NCBI GenBank assembly: GCA_963844855.1
Contig: CAWJQP010000073.1
Location: 62,001 to 126,000, forward strand
From: DASQDN01 sp963844855
GTDB lineage: Bacteria; Acidobacteriota; Terriglobia; Bryobacterales; Bryobacteraceae
Reading direction: 5' to 3'
DNA length: 64,000 nt
Shown: positions 43,321-52,238 of the stretch, one piece after another
Layout: each line of letters starts with the position of its first letter
Position numbering within the stretch: the first letter of the stretch is position 1
Notes under the pieces: model-generated
Seen by the model: only the letters and a program-made list of their open reading frames with translations
The model's database searches: none
Told to the model about the DNA's origin: nothing
Made by a program: the position numbers and the translations under genes

Positions 43321-46299
43321 CTAGATAATTGCCTTGCTCCGCGCAAATGATTTTAGTTCGTCATTGGCGCTCAAGGAGTCGAACAACATTTGGCGGGACT
43401 CTCTGCTTCGGCTCTTAAATTCAGCAGCTTCCGGGGATCCGGAGCGCTCACTTATGTCAGCGGCGACCGCTTCGACGCGCCATTTCGCGAGCGGCAAATC
43501 GGTGGCGCCGATCAACTGCATCGCCGCATTCAAATGATCTGAGGCAGCCTCGTTGTGACCGGCGGCAGATTCGGCGTCAGCGCAAAGGGCCAACGCCACA
43601 GCCTTCCACGTCTTATCGGTCATGTTCGCAGATATGCGGAGAAGACGACGTACGCTTCGCTGGACCTCAGGTTCGCCGCGGGACAAAATATGCAAGCGCA
43701 GCGCATTCATTTCCGACAGGATGCGCCAAAAATGGTCCGGCGCCAGGTGAGCAGGCATCGGAAAGTGAACGTGGTTAAACGCATCCGTAAGGTTGTTGCA
43801 GCCCATCGCTGCCATTCCCGCGATGACGTGAAACATCACAGAACCGATGCCAGCGGTACGATGTTGTGACAATCCCGCTACGCGCAGACAGAGTTCCCAC
43901 GCGGAATCGTATGCGCCAGCTTCGATATGGAGCCAGGCAAGCTGGGTCAAGAAAAGCACTTCGATCCTGCCCGCTCCGTTCTTTCGAGCATGTTCGGCAG
44001 CGGTCTCGGCAATCGATTTCATGCGGCCCCACTGGCCGGTGTAAAGCAGCGCTCGAGACAGACAAAACTCTGCCTGAATCACATCGATCAGGTTGTGATC
44101 CATCGCGACAGGAAGGCTTTCTTCGAGGTCCATGATCACACCTTCGTGGTCGGAATACTTCAATCGCAGCAATGCGCTAGCAATCCGAGCCGAGGCGATT
44201 CGTACCGGGTCGCGGTCAGCGAGTATTGTCTGCAGAGCTTCCAAAGCCGACGGCAATTGATTGGCATCGGATGAACCCGCCATATCACTCAGAGCGAGAG
44301 CTCGGATGATGACCTCAGCTCGCGCGACAGGATCTTCGATGTCGACCGAATGCGCAAGCACACGGTTCGCGGCCTGGCTTAGCCGCTCGGGGTTATCCCA
44401 TCCAACTGGAAACGCAAGCCAGGTCAGAGCATTCACAGCAACATCGGGGCGTCCGACGTCCATTGCCTTCATGAGAGCTTTGTGCCAGGAATGCGCCGCC
44501 TTGTCGAAATCGCCCGAGGTGAAATATGCGGCTCCCAGATCGTTCAGTATTTCCAACTCAGTATCGGCTCGGGCGTTCCGAGGCAGGCGACTCGCATAAA
44601 CGAGGGCTTGGACAAGAAGCGCCGCTGCCTCAGCGCCTGCATATCGATGCTGCGCTCCTTCGGCTGCCGTCCTAAGGTATCGAATGCTCTTTGAGCAATC
44701 CTTTCCGACGGCGAAGTGCTGAGCTAGTTCCGGCGCCGAAATACGAGCAAGTGGGCCAAGATTCGTTTCGAGCGCGTTGGCTACGCGCCTGTGCCGCTGC
44801 ACTCGCTCGGCTGGAGATTGGCGGCGATACAGAACCTCGCGAAAAAGCTTGTGAAGAAATTTGAATTTTGGCGCAGCGGGTTCATTCTCCGTTTGCGCGA
44901 ATCCCGCGGTCTGCAGCCATCCACCTTGCCTTTCAATTCGCACACAGGCTTCTTCGATGGGCGCGATCGGCTCATCGAGGGCGTTGGCTACAAAGGAGGC
45001 TTGGAACTCCATTCCTGCGATGCTTGCGGCCTCAAGGATGCGCTGATCCTCATAGGGAAGCTGACGAACGCGTAGATCGATTATCTCGCTTAGATTCGGA
45101 GGCAGCAGTTCCTCGAAGCGAACCGCCTCTATCGATGGAATCCAGGCGTTGCCGGTCTTGAGTATCCAGCCTTGGGCTTCCATGTAATGAGCCACAGATC
45201 CCAGGAAGAGCGGCACTCCGCCAGAAAGCCGGTGAAGCCGGCCGGCGAGCGCTTCCCCGACGTCGGATGGAGGATATCTGACGTCCAGAAAACGTTTGAC
45301 TTCCGCTTCGGAGAGCGCGTCGAGCTTGATCTCCTCGCATAGTCGGCGGGCGTGCAGCGACGATACGATCGAACGAACACGGTCCTCGTCGGAGCCATCG
45401 CCAGCTGCCGCGATGACCATCAGTTGCGCCGGTACGCGGCGAGAAGCGAGGTATTCCAGCAAGTTCAGTGTCGACAAGCCCGCGCGATGAATGTCATCGA
45501 GGCCCAAAATTAGCAATGTATTCCGGCTAAAGGATTCTATGGCGTCCGCAAATTCCCGAATCATGCGCTGTGACGTTGCGCCGTTCAAGTCTTTCGATAT
45601 TCGGTCCACCTCGGTGGGATCGAGCAGCGATGGGAACTGCAGCATCCATCCGGAGGCGTTCTGTCGCAATGCAGCGATCATCGCTTCGCGATAGCTGCCC
45701 TTCAGGATCTTTGTCAGGGCGCTGAGGATGGGCGAAAAGGGCTCGCCTTCGCCCCTTGCTCGCGCGACGTCCCCCAAGGCTACGCATATGCCGGGCTTCG
45801 ATTCGACCTTATTGACGAAGTTATTCAGGAGTGTAGTTTTGCCGATTCCAGTCTCCCCGGTGACGAAGACTACCTGTCTGTGACCGTTGGAAGCCTCGCG
45901 CACAAGCCGGTTCAGAGTAGCCATCTCGCCGACACGCCCAACGATTAGGCCGGATGGATCACGTCCGGACTTCGAGGTAGCCGATTCGATCCCAGGCCGT
46001 AGAAACCGGTAGCCGCGCCGATGTACGGTCTCAATGTATTTGGGTTTGTCTGCGTGGTCCCGGAGAGCCCGCCGCAACTCCGCAACGTAAACCTTCAAGA
46101 CCTCGGGTTGCACGTGAACACCGTGCCAGACGGCGTCCAGCAATTCATCGTGGGTGACAAGCTGATTTGGCCTCTCGAGGAGAATTTCCAGAATTGCAGT
46201 GGCCTTCGGAGTGAGGCGTGTCTCGGCAGTCCCGTTGTAGAGGCGGCGATGGGCCGTGTCAAGTCGAAAAGGTCCGAATGATGTCAGAGGACGACTCAT
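43321..46299 (-). CDS. Winged-helix/AAA ATPase/TPR transcriptional regulator
   Basis: 992 residues. OmpR/CadC-type DNA-binding domain at about 5-100 (RLTPKATAILEILLERPNQL, VTHDELLDAVWHG, YIETVHRRGYRF). AAA/STAND ATPase with Walker A TGETGIGKTTLLNNF and a Walker B-like LLILGLDDIHR. From about 520 onward, degenerate TPR helices act as sensor and oligomerisation arm. ATG 46299 is preferred to ATG 46317 because a perfect TATAAT overlaps the first ATG; translation from the second would make a nearly leaderless mRNA. It is the likely regulator of the Omp85/kinase-like genes downstream, and divergent from the transporter fusion. Confidence 0.83.
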   Translation of the reverse strand: MSRPLTSFGPFRLDTAHRRLYNGTAETRLTPKATAILEILLERPNQLVTHDELLDAVWHGVHVQPEVLKVYVAELRRALRDHADKPKYIETVHRRGYRFLRPGIESATSKSGRDPSGLIVGRVGEMATLNRLVREASNGHRQVVFVTGETGIGKTTLLNNFVNKVESKPGICVALGDVARARGEGEPFSPILSALTKILKGSYREAMIAALRQNASGWMLQFPSLLDPTEVDRISKDLNGATSQRMIREFADAIESFSRNTLLILGLDDIHRAGLSTLNLLEYLASRRVPAQLMVIAAAGDGSDEDRVRSIVSSLHARRLCEEIKLDALSEAEVKRFLDVRYPPSDVGEALAGRLHRLSGGVPLFLGSVAHYMEAQGWILKTGNAWIPSIEAVRFEELLPPNLSEIIDLRVRQLPYEDQRILEAASIAGMEFQASFVANALDEPIAPIEEACVRIERQGGWLQTAGFAQTENEPAAPKFKFLHKLFREVLYRRQSPAERVQRHRRVANALETNLGPLARISAPELAQHFAVGKDCSKSIRYLRTAAEGAQHRYAGAEAAALLVQALVYASRLPRNARADTELEILNDLGAAYFTSGDFDKAAHSWHKALMKAMDVGRPDVAVNALTWLAFPVGWDNPERLSQAANRVLAHSVDIEDPVARAEVIIRALALSDMAGSSDANQLPSALEALQTILADRDPVRIASARIASALLRLKYSDHEGVIMDLEESLPVAMDHNLIDVIQAEFCLSRALLYTGQWGRMKSIAETAAEHARKNGAGRIEVLFLTQLAWLHIEAGAYDSAWELCLRVAGLSQHRTAGIGSVMFHVIAGMAAMGCNNLTDAFNHVHFPMPAHLAPDHFWRILSEMNALRLHILSRGEPEVQRSVRRLLRISANMTDKTWKAVALALCADAESAAGHNEAASDHLNAAMQLIGATDLPLAKWRVEAVAADISERSGSPEAAEFKSRSRESRQMLFDSLSANDELKSFARSKAII

Positions 46300-46387
46300 T
46301 ATTGGCCCGCGACTCATTATAGAGGCATGCGTACAGATGCCAGAACGTACATCCAGATCTACAAAGTAACATTCACAGGATAGTTTT

Positions 46388-46426
46388 GCGTCTTTGGGGC
46401 AGGAGACGCATCTTAGCTTCGCTAAG
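46388..46426 (+). promoter_or_regulatory. Two hairpins in the leader of the transporter fusion gene
   Basis: GCGTCT/AGACGC (46388-46393 with 46404-46409) and CTTAGC-TTC-GCTAAG (46412-46426) lie in series 30-68 nt before ATG 46456. They could shape a 5' UTR. No known riboswitch consensus is recognised. Confidence 0.35.
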
Positions 46427-46455
46427 CGTAATTATCGCCACAGCGACTGAGGGCC

Positions 46456-49400
46456 ATGCAATTTCTCGGGGTACTTCCAGAGGAGAGGCGTAAGGTAGCA
46501 CTCCTTCTACTGCACTATGTCTGGGTGGTTGCGGTTACGATTGCCGGCAAATCGGTCCGTGACGCTTACTTCCTAAGCAGATACGAGAAGTCATGGCTGC
46601 CGCTGATGGCGGTGGCCGCGGCGATCGCTGTCGCACTCGCCATTGCTTTCTTCACCCGGGTGGAGCGCAACTTCCGGTCGAGAGTTCTGGCCCCGATGGC
46701 TTCTCTCATATTCGCTGCCTCCCTGGCGATGCTTCACTTCAGCATGGCGCGGTGGACAATCCCCGTGCTGTATGTATGGATGGAAGTGATCAACGTCGTC
46801 ACGATTCTGCAGTTCTGGCTGCTGGCAGCCGAGCTCCTCGATCCGCGACAGGCGAAGCGTTTGTTCCCGATCATCGGCGGCGGTGGGTCGCTCGCCGCGA
46901 TTCTGATCGGACCGCAGCTCAAGCCCTTCTCGAAGGCATATGGCTCGGATACTCTTCTTTGGCTCGTGTGCGGCCTTTTAGTGGGCGCAGCGTTAGTAGC
47001 AATGATCACGACGAGGCTTCCCGCCGTGCCAGTTGTTCGTTCAGAGAAGAAATCGGCGCCGCGCTCCAGTTGGCGGCTCCCTTCATCCTATCTGCGAATG
47101 ACAGCAGCAGTGGTCGTCTGTGCGGCGGTCGTGTCGGCAGTGGTGGATTACCAATTCAAGATCATTTCCGCTGACACCTTGCGTACCGAGACGGACCTGG
47201 TGGGTTTTTTCGGGATGTTCTACGCGGCTACCGGCGTCAGCACGCTTATTCTGCAATTCATCGTCGCGGCGCGCGCGTTCCAACGGTTTGGCGTAGTTAT
47301 CGTAATGGCGGTTCTTCCGGTAATGCTCGGGCTCGGGTCGGTCTCTGTTCTGATCTGGCCGGTGCTCTATAGCGCAGTGCTGTCCAGGTTCTCTGACCAG
47401 ACTTTCCGATTCACCCTTCACAACGGCGGGCTCGAATTACTTTGGCTGCCGGTGTCGCCGGCCGTACGCACCCAAGCTAAGCCGTTTGTCAGCGGGACGC
47501 TCAAGAGCGTGACCGAGGGGGCGGCAGGCGTCATGATCTTCCTGCTGCTGCGTTTTCTGAACGCCGCTCAACTGAGCTTCATTTCTCTAGCGTTCTGCGG
47601 CATTTGGGCGGTGGCATTGTTTAAGCTACGCGGGCTCTACGTTTCCGAATTGCAAACTGCGATCGCGACCCGCCGGTTACCACCGGAAGATCTGGCAGTG
47701 AGCGCAACCGACGCTCTCACAGTAAAAGTAATCGACAAAGCCTTAGTAGAAGGGGATACAGTCCAGAGGCTCTTTGTGCTGGGACTTATCTCGGACATTC
47801 CGTTGGCGCCTTGGCGCAACACACTGGAACAGTTACTTAGTAACGGAACAGCTGAAGTGAAGGCGCGCATCCTTCAAGTCGCTGGGAAAGACAAGACGAT
47901 TGTCACGCAGGACATTCTTGCGGAGTTGGCGACCCGGCAAGGAATGGAAGGAATCGAAGCGATTCGAGCCATCGGCTCGGCCAACGTGAAAGACCTGCGC
48001 GATGCGGTTGCGAAACGACTGGATGACGCCGAGCCCGCGATTCGCGCAGCGGCTTGTGGGACCCTGATCAAGCTGAACGGCAGTGGCAATGCCAACGCCC
48101 GAGAAGCGCTTAACGCCATGCTTCGCAGCAAGGAATCGAAGGTTCGCGCCGCTGCTCTCGAAGAAAGTTCGGGAATCGATGGGATGCTTCCGGCCGACGT
48201 CCTGAGCTCGGCGCTGGGGGATTCGTCCATCGAAGTTCGCGTGAAGGCGCTCGATATGGCGGCGGCGCATCCTGACGAGCGGCAAGCGCGACTCATTGCG
48301 GCGTCCCTTAGCGAGCCCGGGCTATTCCTGGCAGCTCGACAAGCGCTGGCCGCCTTACCGGCTGCCACGGTGCTGCCAGTCTTAACAGATCAACTGCAAG
48401 AAACGCGGCCGACAGACGAGCGACGCGCATCGCTGCGGGCCATGAAGATTTGTTGGCTGCCCAGCGCGCATCCTGTACTGCTCGAGCAGATTGACGTGCA
48501 CAGGCCAGTGATCGCCAACCAAGCGTCGGAGTCGCTGTTCGCGATTACTCGACACGTCCCGTTGCCGCGGGACGCGGAACCGGCCGCGGAAGCGCGGCGT
48601 TCGAATCTTGTTCTCAATCTCGTCCGGCTTGATGAAGCGCTTCACGGATTGCCGGACGCCGAGAGCACGAAACTATTACGGGATTATCTCGAAACTTCGA
48701 TTGCGAATTTGCTCCCTGCGTTGGTGAGGCTGTCGGCGCTGAAACGTCCCGATTCACCGATCGAAACATGTATAGAAATTCTGCACTCGCATGACCGGGC
48801 GCGGTTGCCCTTCGTTCTCGAACTACTCGATACCCTTCTCTCTCCTGCCGAGCGTCAAAAGATCTCGCCGCTCCTTGAACCGTCTTCGAGCAGGTCATTA
48901 CCAAACGAAAGCTCCTCAGAGGCGCACGGGTGGCTGGCTGAGTCTGTCTATTCGAAGGACGAATGGCTTAGAGCTATAGCAATCGATTACGTTCTGATTC
49001 ACTGCCACCCGGAGATATCAGAGCAGATCGACTGGAATCGAGTTCCCGCGACGCCTCTGCTTCGCGAGGTTACAGCCGCCTGCATAACTCATAATCCGGA
49101 GGCCGGCGCGAAAGTGCCCGAGACGCATATTGCGGCTGGCAACGTTGTCCACGACGCCAAGGAGAAAAGGTCTATGCTTACGACCTTAGAAAAGACAATT
49201 TTGCTCAAATCTGTTGCGTTGTTTGAAGACATTCCGGGTGAGGAACTCTCACGCGTGGCTCAGATCGCGGAGGAGAAATCCTTTCCGGCGGGAACGACGA
49301 TCTTCCACGATGGCGATCACGCCGACTGCTTGTATGTCATCGTTTCCGGGTCTGTCAGTATTCAAAAACGAGGCAAAGAGCTCGCAGTGTTAACACAGGG

Positions 49401-49629
49401 AAGTTCTATCGGGGAGATGGCTGTACTCGACAGCTCACCACGCTCTGCCGATGTCATCAGCATCGATGCTACGGAAACGCTTCGTGTGGAGCAGGAACAG
49501 TTCCTGGAGATCATGCAGTCGAACAGCCAGATCATGCAGGGCGTGGTTCGTATGCTGCTAGGTCGTTTGCGACGGATGGACGATATGCTTGCGGACAAGG
49601 CTCCAGCCGCAGCGGCCAAGGTAGGCTAG
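46456..49629 (+). CDS. NTT/MFS-like transporter fused to HEAT repeats and a cyclic-nucleotide-binding domain
   Basis: 1057 residues. Residues 1 to about 410 form roughly twelve membrane helices resembling ATP:ADP translocase (NTT)/MFS proteins (GKSVRDAYFLSRYEKSWLPL; FPIIGGGGSLAAILIGP; FKIISADTL). About 430-900 are HEAT-like alpha repeats (EVKARILQVAGKD, AEPAIRAAACGTLIKLNG, SIEVRVKALDMAAAHPDE). About 935-1045 is a CAP_ED cNMP domain (LFEDIPGEELSRVAQIAEEK, FHDGDHADCLYVIVSGSVSI, GSSIGEMAVLDSSPRSADVI). The cassette GEMAVLDSSPRSA fits the phosphate-binding pattern with its conserved Glu and Arg. Transport gated by a cyclic nucleotide is an inference; the transported substrate is unknown. Confidence 0.8.
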   Translation: MQFLGVLPEERRKVALLLLHYVWVVAVTIAGKSVRDAYFLSRYEKSWLPLMAVAAAIAVALAIAFFTRVERNFRSRVLAPMASLIFAASLAMLHFSMARWTIPVLYVWMEVINVVTILQFWLLAAELLDPRQAKRLFPIIGGGGSLAAILIGPQLKPFSKAYGSDTLLWLVCGLLVGAALVAMITTRLPAVPVVRSEKKSAPRSSWRLPSSYLRMTAAVVVCAAVVSAVVDYQFKIISADTLRTETDLVGFFGMFYAATGVSTLILQFIVAARAFQRFGVVIVMAVLPVMLGLGSVSVLIWPVLYSAVLSRFSDQTFRFTLHNGGLELLWLPVSPAVRTQAKPFVSGTLKSVTEGAAGVMIFLLLRFLNAAQLSFISLAFCGIWAVALFKLRGLYVSELQTAIATRRLPPEDLAVSATDALTVKVIDKALVEGDTVQRLFVLGLISDIPLAPWRNTLEQLLSNGTAEVKARILQVAGKDKTIVTQDILAELATRQGMEGIEAIRAIGSANVKDLRDAVAKRLDDAEPAIRAAACGTLIKLNGSGNANAREALNAMLRSKESKVRAAALEESSGIDGMLPADVLSSALGDSSIEVRVKALDMAAAHPDERQARLIAASLSEPGLFLAARQALAALPAATVLPVLTDQLQETRPTDERRASLRAMKICWLPSAHPVLLEQIDVHRPVIANQASESLFAITRHVPLPRDAEPAAEARRSNLVLNLVRLDEALHGLPDAESTKLLRDYLETSIANLLPALVRLSALKRPDSPIETCIEILHSHDRARLPFVLELLDTLLSPAERQKISPLLEPSSSRSLPNESSSEAHGWLAESVYSKDEWLRAIAIDYVLIHCHPEISEQIDWNRVPATPLLREVTAACITHNPEAGAKVPETHIAAGNVVHDAKEKRSMLTTLEKTILLKSVALFEDIPGEELSRVAQIAEEKSFPAGTTIFHDGDHADCLYVIVSGSVSIQKRGKELAVLTQGSSIGEMAVLDSSPRSADVISIDATETLRVEQEQFLEIMQSNSQIMQGVVRMLLGRLRRMDDMLADKAPAAAAKVG

Positions 49630-49647
49630 CGACCGAACCGAGACACT

Positions 49648-50091
49648 CTATCTCGGCGCATCGGAGTCTTTAGGCCACCAACGCTGCAGTTCGGGAAGTT
49701 CCGCATGGATGCTCCAGAACTCAAGACAGGCTTGAAATTTGTCCCGACGTAGGCTGGGCTCGGTTGGTAGCACGACGAAGCATGAGATCTGCAAGCCGTA
49801 GATGTAACTCACCTCTTCTACGTCGCCGGTATCGGCCAATACGACGATCGGAACGGTCCTGAGATGAGGATTGCGTTTGAAGATCTCCACGAGTTCGTGG
49901 TCATAACTGCGTGAGAGCTCAATATGCAGAAAAATGATATTCGGAACGTTGATTTGCCTGGACTTGAGCCGTTCCCAAACGTCAGCGATGGATTCGCACA
50001 CCACCAAAGTGTGCTGGGAACATAGACCAGCTACCGCTTCCCGGAAGGTCATTTGGTCAGTCGGATCCTCTGTCAGTAGCAGAATATTCAT
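49648..50091 (-). CDS. Degenerate response-regulator receiver domain
   Basis: 147 residues from ATG 50091; upstream in-frame codons lack protein character. Single-domain receiver like Rcp1: E8-D9 acidic pair (LLTEDPTD), FREAVAG, then IIFLHIELSRSYDHELVEIF where H56 stands in place of the phospho-acceptor Asp. PIVVLADTGD follows, then CFVVLPTEP with L108 where the conserved Lys is expected. Both key residues are lost, so it is probably a phosphorylation-independent interaction module. The gene is convergent with the transporter fusion. Confidence 0.75.
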   Translation of the reverse strand: MNILLLTEDPTDQMTFREAVAGLCSQHTLVVCESIADVWERLKSRQINVPNIIFLHIELSRSYDHELVEIFKRNPHLRTVPIVVLADTGDVEEVSYIYGLQISCFVVLPTEPSLRRDKFQACLEFWSIHAELPELQRWWPKDSDAPR

Positions 50092-50247
50092 TGTTCTTTG
50101 GGGTTGAGAGAGGTGGAGGGAAACTAAGGCCGAGTAGAGACAGTCCGCAGCGTCGGCCCCAACAATTAAGCCGCACGAACTCGGGCCGACAAGCGCCCCT
50201 CCGTGAACCAGCGTAGCCAAGTAGGTCGAGCGAACGCGTTAAAACAA

Positions 50248-50294
50248 GGTTAAGGTTCGGTTAAGAAAGGTAAGGCACAGAACAAAGTGTAAGG
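50248..50294 (+). promoter_or_regulatory. Direct GGTTAAG-like repeats with about 11-bp period
   Basis: GGTTAAG at 50248-50254 and 50259-50265 (11-bp period), GGTAAGG at 50269-50275, and GTAAGG at 50289-50294. Tandem repeats on one face of the helix are typical of sites for OmpR/PhoB winged-helix regulators. They lie in the 270-bp gap between the divergent receiver gene and the kinase-like gene that starts at 50362. A hairpin GCATCT-GAA-AGATGC follows at about 50335-50349. Confidence 0.4.
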
Positions 50295-50361
50295 TGCATG
50301 GCAGACGAGAAAATAATCCCACCGGCCATGCCGAGCATCTGAAAGATGCCCAATCACCCCT

Positions 50362-51171
50362 ATGATACGTCTCAACGGAGTTCGTTCACGACTAATCCTC
50401 GCCGGAATTTTGCTCTCGACGCTTCGCGCCGAGGGCCCCTACCCGCCGGACGCGGAAGTGGAGACATTTCTCAAGACTGGCCGTATCGTGTCGAGCTCTC
50501 TCATCGGCCAGGGCGTGACAAAGGCCAGCAGGGCGATGTTGTCACTTCGGGGCCGAACTCATGAAGCGCAGGTCCAGTCGATCAACATCAAACTCAACGA
50601 CTTGTACTCTCCGGACGGCAAGCCGGTTGCCTGGCGGGATGACTACAAACACAACATTGCCGCGTACAAACTTGACCGAATGCTTCAGATGAACATGACA
50701 CCGCCGAGTGTCGAACGTCTCGTCGGAAAGCAGAAAGCCGCTTTTACGTGGTGGGCAGACAACGTCGCGATGATGGAGACCGATCGCGAGCGAAAGAACA
50801 TCACGCCGCCCGATCCGGAAGCGTGGGCCAAGCAAATGTCGATTGCTACAACATTCGATCAACTGATCTACAACGTAGACCGGAACACAGGCAACCTTCT
50901 CATCACGAAAGACTGGTCGCTCTTGCTAATCGATCACACCCGAGCGTTCGCGCCGAATCCCAGGCTGATGGATAAACCTAACTTTGACCGCGTTAGCCGG
51001 CAACTGCTGGACTCATTGCGCAAACTGGACAAGCCAAAGTTGACAACCGGCCTGTCCCCCTGGGTGACGCCTTCTCAGATCGACGGGATGCTGGTCCGCC
51101 GGGACATGATTGTCCAACACTTCGATAAGCTCATCAAGGAGAAGGGCGAAGCGGCGGTGCTGTTCAACTAG
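50362..51171 (+). CDS. Exported FAM20/HipA-like atypical kinase-like protein
   Basis: 269 residues with a signal peptide (RSRLILAGILLSTLRAEG). Kinase-like motifs are NIAAYKLDRMLQMNMTPPSV (alpha-C region; the usual Glu is replaced by Asn in KHNIAAY), TFDQLIYNVDRNTGNLLIT (catalytic loop-like N171-V-D173-R-N, with G177-N178) and WSLLLIDHTRAFAP (D191, DFG-like). The order matches FAM20C/HipA/PI-kinase-type folds found in bacteria. It is shorter than typical kinases and lacks a clear nucleotide-binding glycine loop. It is unrelated in detail to the 40.4-kb protein but shares its export signal. Function is not established. Confidence 0.55.
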   Translation: MIRLNGVRSRLILAGILLSTLRAEGPYPPDAEVETFLKTGRIVSSSLIGQGVTKASRAMLSLRGRTHEAQVQSINIKLNDLYSPDGKPVAWRDDYKHNIAAYKLDRMLQMNMTPPSVERLVGKQKAAFTWWADNVAMMETDRERKNITPPDPEAWAKQMSIATTFDQLIYNVDRNTGNLLITKDWSLLLIDHTRAFAPNPRLMDKPNFDRVSRQLLDSLRKLDKPKLTTGLSPWVTPSQIDGMLVRRDMIVQHFDKLIKEKGEAAVLFN

Positions 51172-51240
51172 AGCGGAATCTGACTCGGTTTCCTATCTTT
51201 TGACAACCGCCGCAGCTGGAGAGAAACGGCTTACCTGTAA

Positions 51241-52152
51241 TTACTTGGTCTTTTCAGTTCCTTCCATCACAGCTACACCCTTTTTCGTTCCTTCATGGAC
51301 GGCGCCACCGAGCGACGCTTGCGCGCCAGCTCGTACCAGGCTCGTGTCCGTTGCCCCTTGAAAGAATGCGTAGCCTTCACGAGTCCCCTTCCAAGCTTGG
51401 GGGCCGCCGACTTTGAGACCGGCCTTCAACGTGGAGTCCTTTACTTTGGTGACGAGCGTTTCGTACTGGGGATCACCTTGTTTGTAACCGGAGAAGCTGG
51501 ATAAGTCGGAACTCGCTACGAAGACGACGTCGACACCGGGAATAGCAGCAATCTGGTCAGCAATCGCGGCGCCCTTGGGATTCTCGATCATCGCTATGAT
51601 CATGATGTTGTCGTTCGCCGCTTCCCGATAGTCAGCCCCCCACAGGGCGCGATACTGACCGCCGCCCTGGCTGCGCGCTCCGATCGGCGGATACTTGGCA
51701 AACTTGATCGCGTTCTTCACCTTCTCGACGGTGTCAACCATCGGGATGATGATGCCGACTGCGCCGATGTCCGTGGCCTTTTGGATATCGCCCTCAGTAG
51801 CGTCCGGAACCCGGATGAAGGGCAACGCGGCGGCTCCCCGGCAGGCCCAGATCATTCGAGCTACTTCGGAGTACGTCAGCGGGCTGTGCTGCATCTCGAT
51901 CCATAGATAGTCAAAGCCAGAGTTTGCCATCGCACAGTAAATATCGGGATCGGGCGACGAAACGGTTCCGCCGACTACTTGTTTGCCATCCTTCAGCTTC
52001 AGTTTCACCGTGTTAAAAATGCGAGGCGAACCGCTTGGCTTCGACTGCGCGGAAGCAGCCATGGGAAGCAGCAGCAAAGCGGGGATCGCGCATGCGAGCC
52101 CGGAGAAAACTATCCGCCTAATAGGCATGAAGATCTTCTGTGCAAAGAACAT
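51241..52152 (-). CDS. Exported HpcH/HpaI-type aldolase
   Basis: 303 residues. N-terminal signal (IVFSGLACAIPALLLLPMAA), then the HpcH/HpaI TIM barrel: GGTVSSPDPDIYCAMANSGF, DYLWIEMQHSPLTYSEVARM, PFIRVPDATEGDIQKATDIG, VGIIIPMVDTVEKV, MIENPKGA and VDVVFVASSDLSSFSG (usually GPxDLS). E, D and Arg residues for the divalent metal and oxo-acid are largely kept. Family members cleave 4-hydroxy-2-oxo acids and are normally cytoplasmic, so an exported form is unusual. ATG 52152 is used; ATG 52128 is possible. Divergent from an MFS transporter of the sugar-acid type. Confidence 0.8.
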   Translation of the reverse strand: MFFAQKIFMPIRRIVFSGLACAIPALLLLPMAASAQSKPSGSPRIFNTVKLKLKDGKQVVGGTVSSPDPDIYCAMANSGFDYLWIEMQHSPLTYSEVARMIWACRGAAALPFIRVPDATEGDIQKATDIGAVGIIIPMVDTVEKVKNAIKFAKYPPIGARSQGGGQYRALWGADYREAANDNIMIIAMIENPKGAAIADQIAAIPGVDVVFVASSDLSSFSGYKQGDPQYETLVTKVKDSTLKAGLKVGGPQAWKGTREGYAFFQGATDTSLVRAGAQASLGGAVHEGTKKGVAVMEGTEKTK

Positions 52153-52238
52153 GATTTATCGGGTCCTTGAGGAGGTAGCTTATCACTTCACGTGCGCCTA
52201 ATGGAAACGTTATACGATGCAGAGGAACAATACGTCTC

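Noticed and set aside
49637..49655. CCGAGA/TCTCGG hairpin between convergent genes
   Set aside because: Only 6 bp, without a T tract and overlapping the receiver stop; too weak to call a terminator.
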